Shown one piece after another: positions 45,740 to 58,500 of a stretch of DNA of 64,000 nt. Origin of the DNA: Branchiostoma floridae (taxonomy: Eukaryota; Chordata; Leptocardii; Amphioxiformes; Branchiostomatidae); assembly GCF_000003815.2 (NCBI RefSeq), contig NC_049994.1, positions 14,333,190-14,397,189 on the forward strand. The letters are read 5' to 3'. The position numbers were made by a program, and so were the translations under genes. Position 1 is the first letter of the stretch, and every line of letters starts with the position of its first letter. The notes under the pieces were generated by a model. It was not told the DNA's origin, did not search any database, and was given only the letters and a program-made list of their open reading frames with translations.

Positions 45740-45742
45740 CCT
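45679..45742 (-). CDS. Ig-superfamily gene, signal-peptide exon
   Basis: The ATG at 45739 begins MGWKVTVCAFVVAICGLNAS, a standard signal sequence: a Lys near the start, a hydrophobic core VTVCAFVVAICGL, and a small-residue cleavage region. The donor TCAG|GTAGGG leaves phase 1. The next exon (15154) is the only one seen that completes the codon, giving Ala-Gln-Val. A near-ideal acceptor (tctctctccttttgcag) lies three bases before the ATG, so the 5' UTR is spliced. Linkage over 30 kb is inferred from phase and sense. Confidence 0.7.
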
Positions 45743-47081
45743 CTGCAAAAGGAGAGAGATGCAATGAGAAATGCCGTATAAAGAGCGATTTCCATATAAT
45801 TCAAGCAGCGTCAAGAGGGCGTGAGGGTACCGGCAGAGCGGCACGGGGGGCTCTTTAGAGAGCGCTGGGCTTTCAGGGGTTTCAGGGGAGAGGCGAACAG
45901 TAATCCTTTTACACAGCAAGTTGGCGCGCCTATCTCTTCCATTTTTCTTACATCTCTGACATGGAATGAAACAGCACATGTTAACTGACAAGCCTGGGCC
46001 GATACGCATGTTTTACCTCGCACAAAAAGCGGTGGCAAGGCAATTTTACAAGGCAATCAATCTTTCCTGTATCTGATAGTCCCGCCGAAAACATCGTTCA
46101 TGATGCAGCACTGCACCGCACCTAACCCTGCTACCCATTCCTCCTCACGGTTCCTCAACCGACGTCTGTTCGGGAAAAATACCACATACCTGCGATCAAA
46201 CCACTGTGACTAAGCGAGAATAGACAATGCCACTTACCAAATGTACCGGTACACACACACACTCGCGATTCAGAAACCGTGGGCTTCCCTCCCTCACTGT
46301 TCCTTATTTGCTTTTTGGACTGTTTGTCAACCGATGGGACTCATTTGTATAACGTGAATAATGCATCAACCCAGGCAATGCAAACAGGGGAAGGGTGCTG
46401 ATTGGCCAGATTGCCAGAAAATTTAGCCTTACACCAGACTCTTTAAGGAATAAAGAGAAGGGTAGAAATTGCAATAGAAACAGAACATCGTTTATCAAAG
46501 GAGCTAAAAAACATCAATTTGAGTTAAAAATGTATTGTTCTATTGTTGTAAAGCTTTTTTTGCCAAAGCATTCACCTTATTCATAAAATTTAAAGAAAAT
46601 TGTGAATATCCTAAAACGCCTGATTGAGACTACCCAAGGCACAGATGAGGGTGCGATATGGTTTTCAAGATTTTGTAAAAAACATCAACTGTTGAAAATA
46701 TACCATTCAAAACAGTATTCTCACTTAATACATTAAGTATATTTCATATGGTTATCAATGTTTTATGCATATTATGCGCGATTAGCTTGGGTATTTCGCT
46801 TAAATCACGCATACTCAAAAACGCCTTTCAGCCCACACATCCGGGATATCAAACGTCAGGATCAGACGTAATCGTCACGGGACAACCGCAACAGCACGCA
46901 ACAGAAATTATAAAATAGAAATAGAGATATTGATATAAAAAAAAGATTATTTCCATTTTTTCTAAAAGTTTCATTTTATTTTTAATTTGATATATTTTCT
47001 ATTATATTGTTTTATCTTTCAATGAATATTTGTCTGCTAACCACTTATTTGTAGAAGCTTGATACGTTTGGTTGCGTCACC

Positions 47082-47130
47082 GTCACATGACGTAGCCACC
47101 CGGCATTGACAAGATATCTCCTCACAGGTG
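47082..47130 (+). promoter_or_regulatory. Candidate V-ATPase promoter: M-box/CLEAR-like site and 5' UTR donor
   Basis: GTCACATGACG (47082-47092) contains the M-box TCACATGA and resembles the TFEB/MITF CLEAR element, a known class of regulator of V-ATPase genes. A consensus donor CTCACAG|GTGAGAAGG follows (exon end 47127). Together they could mark a short non-coding first exon. This is inference; no start site is proven. Confidence 0.25.
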
Positions 47131-47868
47131 AGAAGGATTTGCCAATTTTCATCAATTTTCAAGCTTTATGAAAGTAAAATTTCAAAATCATTGCTTTTAT
47201 TGCACTGAAAACAAGATGACGGTATAAAACTGAGCCCGGTAAATGGCCGTTTTACCGAAGAAATGTGCGAAAATGGGAGGGTCTCTGGCGTGTTCCGTGA
47301 CCTAAAAAATATGGAGGTTTATAATTTTGTGTCATAGTTCACAAAATTATCGTGGTTCTACCATCATAGTCTGCCGTGGTTTATTTCTACCTTTCCTGAA
47401 AAGACAATTTTGCTTTGATACGGAGACAGGATTCTATGGATTTCGAAAATAGAAGTGCTTACAAGTAGAGAGTATGTTCTGTATAATTTTGTATTTTTAT
47501 GACCTCCCTCAAGAAAAGATGTTATGCAGCAGGTTGATATTTTCAATGTGAATTGCAGTAGATAATAAAAGTTGCAGTGCTTCTTCATTTCATCAATCAG
47601 TAAAAATCACTATTGTTGATATGATTTATAAAAAGCAGTGCACCTTTTTGACACATTCCATAATTCTTTGCTACAACTTACTACAAGATGATTGTATAAT
47701 TTCTTGATAACGTCAGTTGCTGTAACGTCGCAAAGTAAATAGATGATACAATACAGCAGTTTATAAAGTTATGGATGATATTTTCTCATCAAGTTCCAAC
47801 AGAGAAGCAATAAGCTCGCAGAGTTCATGTATTGTTTAATTAGAGGAATCCTGGGTAATAGGTCAAAG

Positions 47869-48003
47869 GTGAAGGCCCATCAGACCTAAACAGTCTCGCT
47901 TTGACCATTGTTTCGCTTTGTGTAACAGTGTCCGGAACTTATAGGCGCCTGCAAAATGGCAGAAAGTGTATGTTCATGGGGCGTTTACCTTTGACATATT
48001 AAC
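47869..48003. mobile_element. Small foldback element
   Basis: GGTAATAGGTCAAAGGTGAA at left pairs with TTTACCTTTGACATATTAACC at right. The GTCAAAGGT subterminal block resembles the Harbinger-like MITE arms at 15302-15551. Confidence 0.5.
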
Positions 48004-49172
48004 CAGATTTCCTGTCACGGCCGCACATGTGAAGTGTAAAAAAGCTTATTGCATGCCACAGATACTGCGAAAACAAAACACGTTTACATGAAAAGAATAA
48101 GTACAATGTAGTTACCAGTTCATTGCGAGAGTTTGTTGAAAAAATGAAATCACAACTCACCGATCTAGAAGAGTAGGGTTGAACCAGTGTGCAGCGGCTT
48201 AAGATGTGATCCGTAGGGATGCCACATTGCACTTGTAGAAGTTCTAGCAATTTGAAAAAGCATAACCCTTGACATTGTAGTTGAGGCTAACTGCTTTGCC
48301 TGATGAAATTACCTTTGAGAATCACAGCCGCTCACCATTACAATTAACATGTGGTATATATATATAGCATTGAAAAATTGTCTGTACATACACACTTCTG
48401 TCAACACTCATCAACAGAAACCATACTGGCTGACTGGAATTCCCATCAAAAACTAAGTTCATCTAACTTCTAAGGATATTTTTTGGGGCTGGAGCAGATT
48501 AAAGAAGTTAGAAATATAGACCTATGTTTCTCTTGGACAAAGTTTCTAAATAATCCTTTGATATAATGTTATCACAGTTGGAAAGAAAGTTGGAGTTAAG
48601 GCCACCTTTATGTTAATGCCAAAAAATTCTAGTAAGATATAAACACTTCCCCGTTTGACTTCATTTAAAGCTGTTATTGAGTTATTACACATGAAGGATT
48701 TTTAAACCTTTCATTAATTCAATAGAAATTATTACTACAGCCATAAAAGTATGGCAATGCTTCAGTCAAAAATTAAGAACAGTGTTTCATTTTTATCTGA
48801 AATTGAAGATAGAAGAAACTTCAGGTCACGGTCAAAATGCTACCAAAGTTCACGGAACCTTCAGGGTCATCTTCAAAGCTGGCCAAGTTCATGGCCACTG
48901 TTCCAAGTGTGTCCACCAGATGTGATGTTGATTGACTCTGATGGTAACATGCGTAAGGTTCCTTGATGTTGGGGATTGCGAAGCCAGATTTGTGAACTTT
49001 ATCAGGAGGTGAAGTTAGATTTCTACATATGCTTGTCATCATAGATAAAAAGTTGCTGCACTGATACTTTACAGGTGACTATCAAGTAAATACAGATGTG
49101 TGAAGACATAAAACAGGAAAGTCTATCGTAGAACCCCCCCCCCCCTCCAAAAAAAAAGAAACTTTGTCCGGG

Positions 49173-49262
49173 CTAGCCTGATTAAATCTTGCTTATAGCA
49201 GCCCGCCCAATATCTGGCCAGCCTCTGTGGGGAGGTGCCCCAGACCGTAGAGTTTATGTCAC
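49173..49262. repeat. Dispersed repeat, copy 2 (related to 28910-29030)
   Basis: CCTGATTAAATCTTGCTTAT and AGCAGCCCGCCCAA, then GGCCAG and AGAGTTTATGTCACACAGA, match 28910-29030. It lies 70 bp before the first coding exon of the V-ATPase gene. Confidence 0.55.
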
Positions 49263-49327
49263 ACAGACTAGGTCTAGGCAACTTGCCCAAGATGATGATT
49301 AAATATATATTTTTCTCTTTTTTACAG

Positions 49328-49508
49328 GACGCCTACAAAGTAAAAAGAAGCTTTTCTTGCTGAAGAATAAGAAGACAGGTGCAGGGTCACCATGGGGTCG
49401 CTGTTCCGCAGCGAGGAGATGACCCTAGCGCAGCTTTTCCTGCAGTCGGAGGCTGCGTACGCCTGTGTGTCCGAACTGGGGGAGCTCGGATTGGTGCAGT
49501 TCAGAGAC
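49328..49508 (+). CDS. ATP6V0A1: V-ATPase subunit a, first coding exon (CDS 49392-49508)
   Basis: The exon follows acceptor ctcttttttacag. It has 64 nt of 5' UTR, then CACCATGG, a strong start context. Codons 1-39 read [39 protein letters not shown]. The FRSEEM...LFLQSEAAY and ELGELG.VQFRD blocks are diagnostic of the N terminus of the 116-kDa V-ATPase subunit a. The donor is GAC|GTAAGT, phase 0. This cytosolic N-terminal part contacts the V1 sector stator in the known complex. The acceptor before the ATG shows that an upstream non-coding exon exists. Confidence 0.96.
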
Positions 49509-52500
49509 GTAAGTAGAGTAGATGTTAACACCCCCCTAAGGGACTGAGATGTTTTATGTGTGTGTGCGTGTGTGTGCATGCGTGCGTGTGTGTGTGCGTG
49601 CGTTTGTGTGTGTGTGTGTGTGTGTGTGCGTTTGTGTTTGTGTGTGTTTGTGTATTGCCCCAACAAAATATGAGAAACATTAGATGTACATGCCCAATGA
49701 ACAGAAAATTTCATCTCAGTTTTTCTAGTCTCACTTGTTGTACCAGGTGTTATTTTGAAATCCATAAGCAACCTACCAATTTTAGCTGGCATCAAAAGCA
49801 AGAAATTGTCTTGCCAAATATGTCAGCAAGTTGTAAAGGCATTTTCAGCATCAATATGGATATGTTGACGTGTTGAACCAGTGTTTTTGAATCAGTGCAC
49901 GATGTCGAGGGAGCAGCTGATGTTTGCCGTTCACAGCGCCTGCCCAAAAGATTTTTCAGCAATACTATTCCTGAATAATATCCGAATAGAATATGCTTCA
50001 CTCTGGCGATTTTGAAATTCTGTGACCAGGCAATCAACAACTTTGGCAGAAGGCTTAAGTGAATGCCTAGGTGCTACTTTCCTTTCCCCTCATCAGGTAT
50101 GACCATGCATATTAACGCATATGCATGGATCAGGATGGCAATTATTCATGATAAATATTAATTCCAATTTGAGTCATTTTAATTGGCTTTAGGCTGAGTA
50201 ATGAATATCGTGCTGTTTAACTAATTGCGTAAGGGGAAAATTTGCATTTTATTAAATCTGGTGGATTAATGCAGGCAAGTCAGCTAATCTATTGTCAGGG
50301 ATATTCTTCTACACTCATTGATCAAAATGCTGCCAAAGGGCTATTTGTTAAAACCATATATATTCTATTTGTTATAACAAATGTAAATGTATTTAAGTTT
50401 GCGGGGATTTATTTTCGCGGTAGTGGGGAAACGGAGTTTTCGCAGTGGTTTTAATTTCGCTGTAGCGCCATTGACTGCAGTCTCATACTATATAATGGAT
50501 AAATGTTCGTGGTGGTTAGTTCGCGGTGAAGTGGCCACCACGAAAACCGCGAATATAAAACCATTGCGAACATTTCTGCATTTACAAACTTATATATTTA
50601 GCTGGTATAACCGCCCTTCAGCATAGCACACACAGCATACAGGCACCTGTAGTGGCAGCAGATAGTTCTGTTAGTAATGGCCTGTCACACGTAACCTTTG
50701 CACGAATAGCTATATTACATTGTTTAAAGCTTATATCTAAAGAGGATGTGTCACCTCTCTGAGGATGAACTGAACTGAAAGAGGATGCTCTGCTACCGTA
50801 CTTGATGACTACATATTCCACTCTATTTCAGATATTGGAAAAGAAACTTTTGATATTGTCTTTAAAGATGCCAACATTACTATCTTCTGATATACATTGT
50901 TGCAGCTGAATCCTGATGTCAATGCTTTCCAACGGAAGTTTGTCAACGAGGTGCGGCGGTGTGATGAGATGGAAAGAAAACTACGTAAGTACACAAATAA
51001 ACTTTTGAAATTGTTATATCATAGCATCTAGTTGTAATGTGGTTTATGTCAAGACCTGTTTCATGACTGTCATTTAGTCAGAAGAATGGAGAACAGAACT
51101 GTTTTAGTAGTTTCAAAATACAATCAACATAAAATCACAAAGAACACTTTTAATTACAGCACTACTGTACCAGTGGTAAGAATTTTTCGGTTGTTGACAA
51201 TTTGTTTTTGCAGAGAGATTTATCCAGTATACATGTATAAATTGTAACACCCCTTTCCTCTAAGATGGTAACTGTTGAGGAACTCTCATCATCTTCGGAG
51301 TTCAAAGAAATTTCTTCAATAAAGAAGTGTATTCTATTTAAGTTTTCTTTGGTGTCTTTGAATTTGATATCAGACTTTTGTACAGCAAATCATATTCCTA
51401 ATGATTATAAAATCATAGGTTATATAAAATCCAATTTTGGTTGCTCTAAGGTATCCATTCAGTAGATAGGGGACCTAAACTATGGACTTGAATGGAGATT
51501 TTCCAACCATGGAGATACATATTGTACACAAGCAATCATTGTGCTGCCTATGACGCAAAGAAGAAATACGCTTCTATGGAAAGCTATTTCTGGGTACACA
51601 AGCAAGTTATGGTTCAGTTATGAATCTGATAGACTGTGTTCACATCAATCACATGAATGGTAGCAATGTATTCACTAAATAGTCTCCAAATAAAGCACCC
51701 ACCTTTATCACAGTGATTGGCTCCTTATTGTAGCCTAAGGTCTAACAGACTGGCAGTGGCGTAATAGGCAATATAGTTTATGTATTACGCTAAGCTGATG
51801 CTCTTTGGGAACGATAGTAAGTCCTGCCAATATGGAAAATGTTGGTAGTCGTTGTACAGCAGTGTGCAAGATTAGAGAGGAAATAGGCAGCTGGGGGTAG
51901 TTGAAGTTAAACCCTGACCATGAACTTGCAGGGAATTCAAATTTGGCATCTGGAAGCTTCCATAGCAGGGTTCTTGGTTCAAACAACAGGAAAAACACCT
52001 TTACTTTATAAACTTGTAAGGAAACCAAAGTTGGCATTGAAAAGCTACCATAGCAGGGATTTGGGTTTTTTCTTGGTTCAGATACGAGAAAAACCACCTT
52101 TACTTTAAGCATAACTCACTGCCGTTGTGTGCTCGATGTGTGGGCGAACGTATGATCTTTGTTCAAATAATAGGAAAACCCGCTTTGCTTTAAGCATAAC
52201 ATACCGTGGTGTGTCCGATGTGCGGGTAAACATATGCCTCGGCATTTGGGCTGCGATCACACCTGCAACACTGTTTAAGTCATCGTCGTAGAGCGATGGA
52301 CATCCAAGAACGCACCAGGTTGTACAGTCATTACAAGTTGTGTAAGTCCAAACTGTAAGGTTTGAACAACTCACACTGGAATGGACCTATTCTATTCTTC
52401 TTGATGCATTTGTTGGAATCTTCAACGTGCTTGAGTTTGGGTTCTCCTCAAGCACTTATGTCCCATTATTTTGTAGCAGGAGGGAAAAGGTGGTTTCTAT

Positions 52501-55500
52501 AGTGTTTACAATTAGCAGTTGGAATTCTTTATAGCAGTTAGCAGAAATATATTGAAAACGCTCATTCGTGGAGTCACATATTCATGTTGCAAAGATCCCC
52601 GCGATGACTGCAAAAATGAAACAACTTTGAATGTTTCAAGACTTACAGTATGTCGCGATTATGACTTTGAAACTGTAAAACTAAATGAATTCACCGTACA
52701 TGGAAATTGACAGTAAAAATGGCAATGACGTTGAAGCTCAGGTGTTGTTAATAGGTACAGATTCGTGCCATCTACTGCAAACGACGCCCCGTTTTCTCGC
52801 TGATGAAGATAGCTCTTTCTGTGTTATCTAGTCGTATTACAGCAAATGGTCGGTGATGAGAGCTGTGCAGGCTTGTATTAGGCTTTGGGTCTGGGTGGGT
52901 ACTGGATTGAATACCAATAGGTCTAACTTGCCCTGTATTGATTATCTAATTTAGATCAAAATCGTACATGTCGTCAATGATCGGTGAAAAGGTATTAGGT
53001 GACGCAGATAAAGGAGAATAAGGAATGGGTTTGGAATATGCAGAATTTGCGCTCTTTCTCTAATCGTGTTAAATGCAAATTTGTATGCCATATGAAGAAA
53101 ATGTTATGGTTGTAAACGCAAGAAAACAGGTACTCAACTGGATAGATTTTGAAAATTGAACATGCCTAAGGCCTACATGTATGTCACATTTCTAAACCGG
53201 GGCCCAGACAGTCAGCTTTCAGGAATACAAAGTATGATATAAAACTAAAAGATACCAAAACCACACAAGATGCAAAGAGAACAATCGTGGGCATTATTTG
53301 TGTATACTTTTGCGTATACAATAGAAGCCAGTTAATTGCACAACGGATTAACGCACACTTCTGACAACTGCACGGAATCCCAAACCGGTGCGGTCCAGCT
53401 GGATAACTTAGCATTATTGCACCAGCCGGCGGATAATTGCAGGAAATTCACTGGCAAATAGGCCATGGAATTAAGCGGCTTCTACTGTACATTTCTATTT
53501 TTCGTTTCCACAATCAGCCCAACTGGGCCCTGGTTTGGAAATGTGACCTTAAAGCCTAAGTTGATATAACTACACACTTGTGTACCCGTAAGGCGTATCT
53601 GTCTTCTTCAATACATTTCTCCTCATTGAAATTCTCAGCAAGTTGATCTTATCTCGACAAAGTACACAGTACAGGAGACAAGGGAGGACTCGAACATTAC
53701 TAAGTTGTAATAACTACACATTTGTGTTACTGTAAGGAGATTGGGGCGTGTCCGTCCTCTTCAATACATTTCTCCTCATCAGAATTTTCAGCGAGTTGAT
53801 CTTTTCTCGACAAAGAACACAGAACAGGAGAAAAGGGAACATTGCTAAGTTGTAATAACTACACATTTGTGTAACTGTAAGGAGATTGGGGCGTGTCCGT
53901 CCTCTTCAATACATTTCTCCTCATCAGAATTCTCGGGGAGTTCCAACTCCAGGAAAAGCTCGTTAGTTGAAAAGGCTGTTTCTGCAAACAGCCCGGACGG
54001 GTCCCGGTTTGGAAATGTAACGTTAGCCTAAGTTGTAATAACTACACATTTGTGTAACTGTAAGGAGATTGGGGCGTGTCCGTCCTCTTCAATACATTTC
54101 TCCTCATCAGAATTCTCGGGGAGTTCCAACTCCAGGAAAAGCTCGTTAGTTGAAAAGGCTGTTTCCACGAACAGCCCGGTCGGGTCCCGGTTTGGAAATG
54201 TGACGTTAGCCCAAATTGTAATAAGTACATCCTTGTGTAACTGTAAGGACATTGGGGTGTGTCTGTCCTCTTCAATACATTTCTCTTTATTAGAATTCTC
54301 GGGGAGTTCCGACTCGAGAAAATACACAGTACAGGAGACAAGGGAACATTGCTAAGTTGTAATAACTACACATTTGTGTAACTGTAAGAAGATTGGGGCG
54401 TGTCTGTCCTCTTCAATACATTTGTCCTCTTAAGAATTCTCGTGGTGTTCTTACTGGAGAAAGTACACAGTACAGGAGACAAGGGAGGACTCAAACATTA
54501 CTAAGTTGTAATAACTACACGTTTGTGTAACTGTAAGAAGATTGGGGCGTGTCTGTCCTCTTCAATACATTTGTCCTCATTAGAATTCTCGGGGAGTTCC
54601 GACTCCAGGGAAAGCTCGTTAGTTGGAAAGGCCGTTGCCGTGCATCTTGCTGAGAAGCTTCCCATCATTCATCCACAGCGCTGAATCGCATCATGTTAAT
54701 GACGGCCGCGGTTCTGCGCCGGTAATCAGTCGCCTTGCTGTGACCTGAGATAACGGATTTAAGTACTGCTCAGGTGTTTTGGAGAGATGTTCCTTGCTGA
54801 ATGCCAGGTCCGGTGATAATGGCATCTCTGGTACATGTTTTGTGTAGGAAATGGGTTACTTGTATGTAGTTGATAGCCTGGGTACCATCCGGATAGTAGT
54901 TTGCTCCAACGTTTATTATACACTATATACAGTTGCTTCTTGCTCCGACTTTTATTATATACTATATACAGTTGCTTCTCGCTCCAACTTTTATTATACA
55001 CTATATACAGTTGCTTCTTGCTCCGACTTTTATTATACACTATATACAGTCGCTTCTCTGCTATTCTGTTTCAGAATCTTGACATCTTTAATGCCTGGTT
55101 TCCTTCAAATTTTGGACGAGGGTGCTACAAGAGATGTTCCTTCCCTGTATGCCAGGTCCTGTGATAATGGCATCTCTGGTACATGTTTTGTGTAGGAAAT
55201 GGGTTACTTGTAGGTAGTTTATAGCCTGGGTACCGTCCGGATAGTAGTTTGCTCCAACGTTTATTATACACTATGTACAGTTGCTTCTTGCTCTGATGTC
55301 ATTATACACTATATGCAGTTGCTTTTCGTTCCGACTTTTATCATATACTTTAAACAGTCGCTTATCTGCTATTTTGTCTGGGAACCTTGACATCTCTAAT
55401 GTCTGGAATCGTCCAAATAGTTTATAGAATGGTAGGTGAAACTGAAAGACAGGTAATCCAGGCTTGTAGAACATGTCGGATATCACCAGCCATTCATTTA

Positions 55501-58500
55501 GGTAAAAATTCAAGCTCAGGTACATTTAAGTAGGGGCATAGATTGGCAGGGTGGTAGGGCTTAAGGAGACACGAGGTTGAGAGGACGTGGGTTTGATTCC
55601 TGGCATTGCTAGCTATTTCTTGTGTCCTTAGGAAGGGCATTTTACACGACTTTTGTTTTTTGTAACCTGACCTTTGTTGTGGAGGTGAAAGGCCTTGAAG
55701 TTGAAAGGAAAGGAAAGGGATATGCTTGCCTCCAAGGCCCTAGACACAGCAAATAACAACCCACTGCCCCCCCTACAGCCTCAAAAAGGTTATGGCATTA
55801 GCTAGGTGTACCTTTACCTTTTCCTTCTTACCAGGTGTTCGGCTGAGATGTTCTCTCCCTGGATGTCTGGTAGTGTGAAACTCTGATAATGGCATTCACT
55901 GTCACCGTGAAGAAAATGTTTCTGTGGCATCACACATTTTTGTATGTAGTTGATAGACTGGCAATTGAAAGACTACATACATTTATACACATGTATTACA
56001 TTATGTAGGTAATTTAGACTCTTGAAGAACAGGTTTCATGTTGTCTTTGATATATTCATTCTGTACAGTATTCATTAAGTACATACTTGAAGAATAGACT
56101 GGCCAACAATATACAGCAGTTATTTTGTTTGCAATTTGTATTCAGCCATTAACTGCAAATTGTAACAACTTTAGTTACAATCTATTTTATGATTTTGTTC
56201 CATTTTATGATATTTTTTGTTTTTATGATGTTTTCTTGCATATATAAAAATACTTAATTAATCATTCAGTCTTGGAAAAAAATCATCTAAACCTTAAAAG
56301 CCAAAATTGATTCCAAAGCTGCTTTTTATCCATACATTCATTTAAGCTACTTACATCTTGCAATTGCCCTCAGCCTTAAATCGATGCTGTAATATTTCAT
56401 TGCCACTCAAGTTCTTTTCCTTTAAGCCCTATTATCTGTCACCAAGCTAACGAGCGCCACTTAATTCTAATCTACTGCGTTGAAGAAACACTTTCTCCTG
56501 GCTATGAAGGTCTATAGGAGGGCCTCTTGGGTTTTACTCGCTATGATGTACCTACGTAACAACGCCATCAGACAATTGGCGTAAGCTTCCACCATTGGCG
56601 TTGTGTCAAGTACACACAGGGCTCGAAATACCACCTGCATATGCAGGTTAGTGTAGGTAAAATTGGAGCTGTGCAGGTATTTCTGGTGTCTACCTGCGCC
56701 TAACCTGCACTAGTCCATGTAAGTTGGGTTTTATGCATAAATGTCATATGATGTAGGTGTATTTGGATTGTTATAAGCTGCATTGACTGTTAACACCTTT
56801 AAGTATAAAAGAAAGAAATGGCAATGGTTCCTGAACAATTTTAGTATGATCCATACTTCCTAAATTCAGAGTGGTGCAGGTAATGTTTGTCTGGTGCAGG
56901 TAATTTTGAATGTTACCTTCACCAGTGCAGGTATGCAAAAAAAAGTATTTTGAACCCTGCAACGTAATGACTTCATCTGACAATTGGCGTAAGCTCCCAG
57001 CATTGGCGTTGTGTCAAGTACACATCATTTATTGACCACCGCTGCGATGCCACATGCCGTTTCGTTTTTCCTAATTTGTTACGATTGACGCTGCCATGAA
57101 ATTCCCACCGCCATCATCTGCAAAAAAAGAGGAGAAATTAAGAGATAGCCCAGATGGTCATAGGGGATGTAAAATTGATATTAGAGCAGATGACTTGCAG
57201 TTCTTTTGGGTAAACGAGTTGCTAGCAGGTCGGAGTCTTGTACTTGCTATAGGGTGGTTCCTGTAATGATGAAGAACAGTGATGAATTGGGCACTGATCA
57301 ATATTGCCAGGCGGCGATTGCTCTGGGAAATTCAGATGTTTTACTTGACCCAAGCTAAATGGGAAAGTGTTTCCCATCAACTCGATTTTGTTCCTTTTGA
57401 AACATCTTCAGGCTGAGCTATTTGGAATGAACTTGTTTGCGGCAATTGCTCTGGAAAAATTCAGATGTTTTATTTGACCCAGGCAAAATGGAAAAGTGTT
57501 CCCCATCAACTTAAGTCTGTTCCTTTTCAAAATGCCTTAGGGCTGAGCTATTTGGAATAAACTAGCCTGCAAAAGAATTTGAAAGTCAATTGCATATGGG
57601 TTTCATTAATGATTTAGATGTTTTTATTGCATTGCCGCAGAATTTTTCATTGAGTGCCACCGTTAAGTGCTTACATTTTGCATGGTTTATGTACGGTAGG
57701 TTTTCTTAGCCGCCATCTTCAATTTTTGTTCCTATCAATTCCACCCACTCCATATACTGTCTTGTCGGTTTAGAGCTGGCCTTACATTTGTAAGAATCAG
57801 AAGTGTTAAATGTGAAAGATTTGATACATACAAGCTGTGGTGTATTTTGTAAAGTCCAGGCAATACTGTATTTTATGGCGACTGAAAATGTTTTATGCAT
57901 AGTTAATTAAGGAAGGCAATCAAGAGATGGTAACTTTATCTGTTGGAAACTAGGTTGATGAGGACTTATCGTGCATGAATGTGCTTAATGCTCGTAAAAC
58001 TAGTTCAACTAGGCCACTGCCACATGTGACGTCCGTATGATTAGGCTTACCGCATCATGTAGATTTTGCTTAGTAATGTATAAAAAGATGCTACCTTTGA
58101 TTTAATCTTTTAAGAATTCTTTCAAGAGTTATTAGGCATGTATATTCAATGGTTATGGACAGACTCAATGTCATTTACTGTTGAGTGTGTCTGTCCTCAA
58201 ATTTAGAAAGATATATTGAACCTTGGTGCATACAGTTTCAGGAAGTGGATATGGTCAGATCTAAGGTTCGTCTTTTCAGCCCCATTTACCTTCTAGCTTA
58301 GTAATATTTGGATAAACAACAAGAAAATCAAAGAAATGACTTGGTTTAACCTATATATTATTATTAGTAAATAGATTTTATTTTTGATGATTTTCCAACT
58401 GCAGACATGTACATGGTGTATTGACTGTTTCATGTTTTTATGCAACAACAAAACCAACTACCGTGATGCGGTAAAGGCATCAAGTATTTGGTCTGGCCCA

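Larger units (their letters stand above)
45743..49327. other. Divergent intergenic/5' UTR region between Ig gene and V-ATPase gene
   Basis: The two start codons point away from each other, 3.65 kb apart. Both genes have an acceptor just before the ATG, so untranslated exons and both promoters should lie here. It includes an M-box/donor pair at 47082-47127, a small foldback element at 47869-48003, and a dispersed repeat at 49173-49262. No other exon is evident. Confidence 0.6.
49509..50905 (+). other. ATP6V0A1: V-ATPase gene intron 1
   Basis: The intron holds a TG/CG-alternating microsatellite 50 bp past the donor, a TA-flanked MITE (50386-50582) and a retroposon piece (50601-50636). The rest (49660-50380, 50640-50900) is featureless AT-rich sequence. 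Confidence 0.9.

Noticed and set aside
45554-46009. 151-codon minus-strand frame including the signal peptide
   Set aside because: Only the 20 codons after the ATG at 45739 are supported. A strong acceptor lies just upstream and a donor just downstream, so the longer frame is intron and UTR read-through.
49322-49876. Frames of 106-159 codons over the TG/CG tract (poly Val-Cys or His-Thr)
   Set aside because: They are microsatellite translation overlapping the true V-ATPase exon in other frames.
55540-55680. Possible tRNA gene
   Set aside because: A- and B-box-like motifs are present, but no acceptor stem or cloverleaf can be drawn, and related copies elsewhere show it is a SINE.
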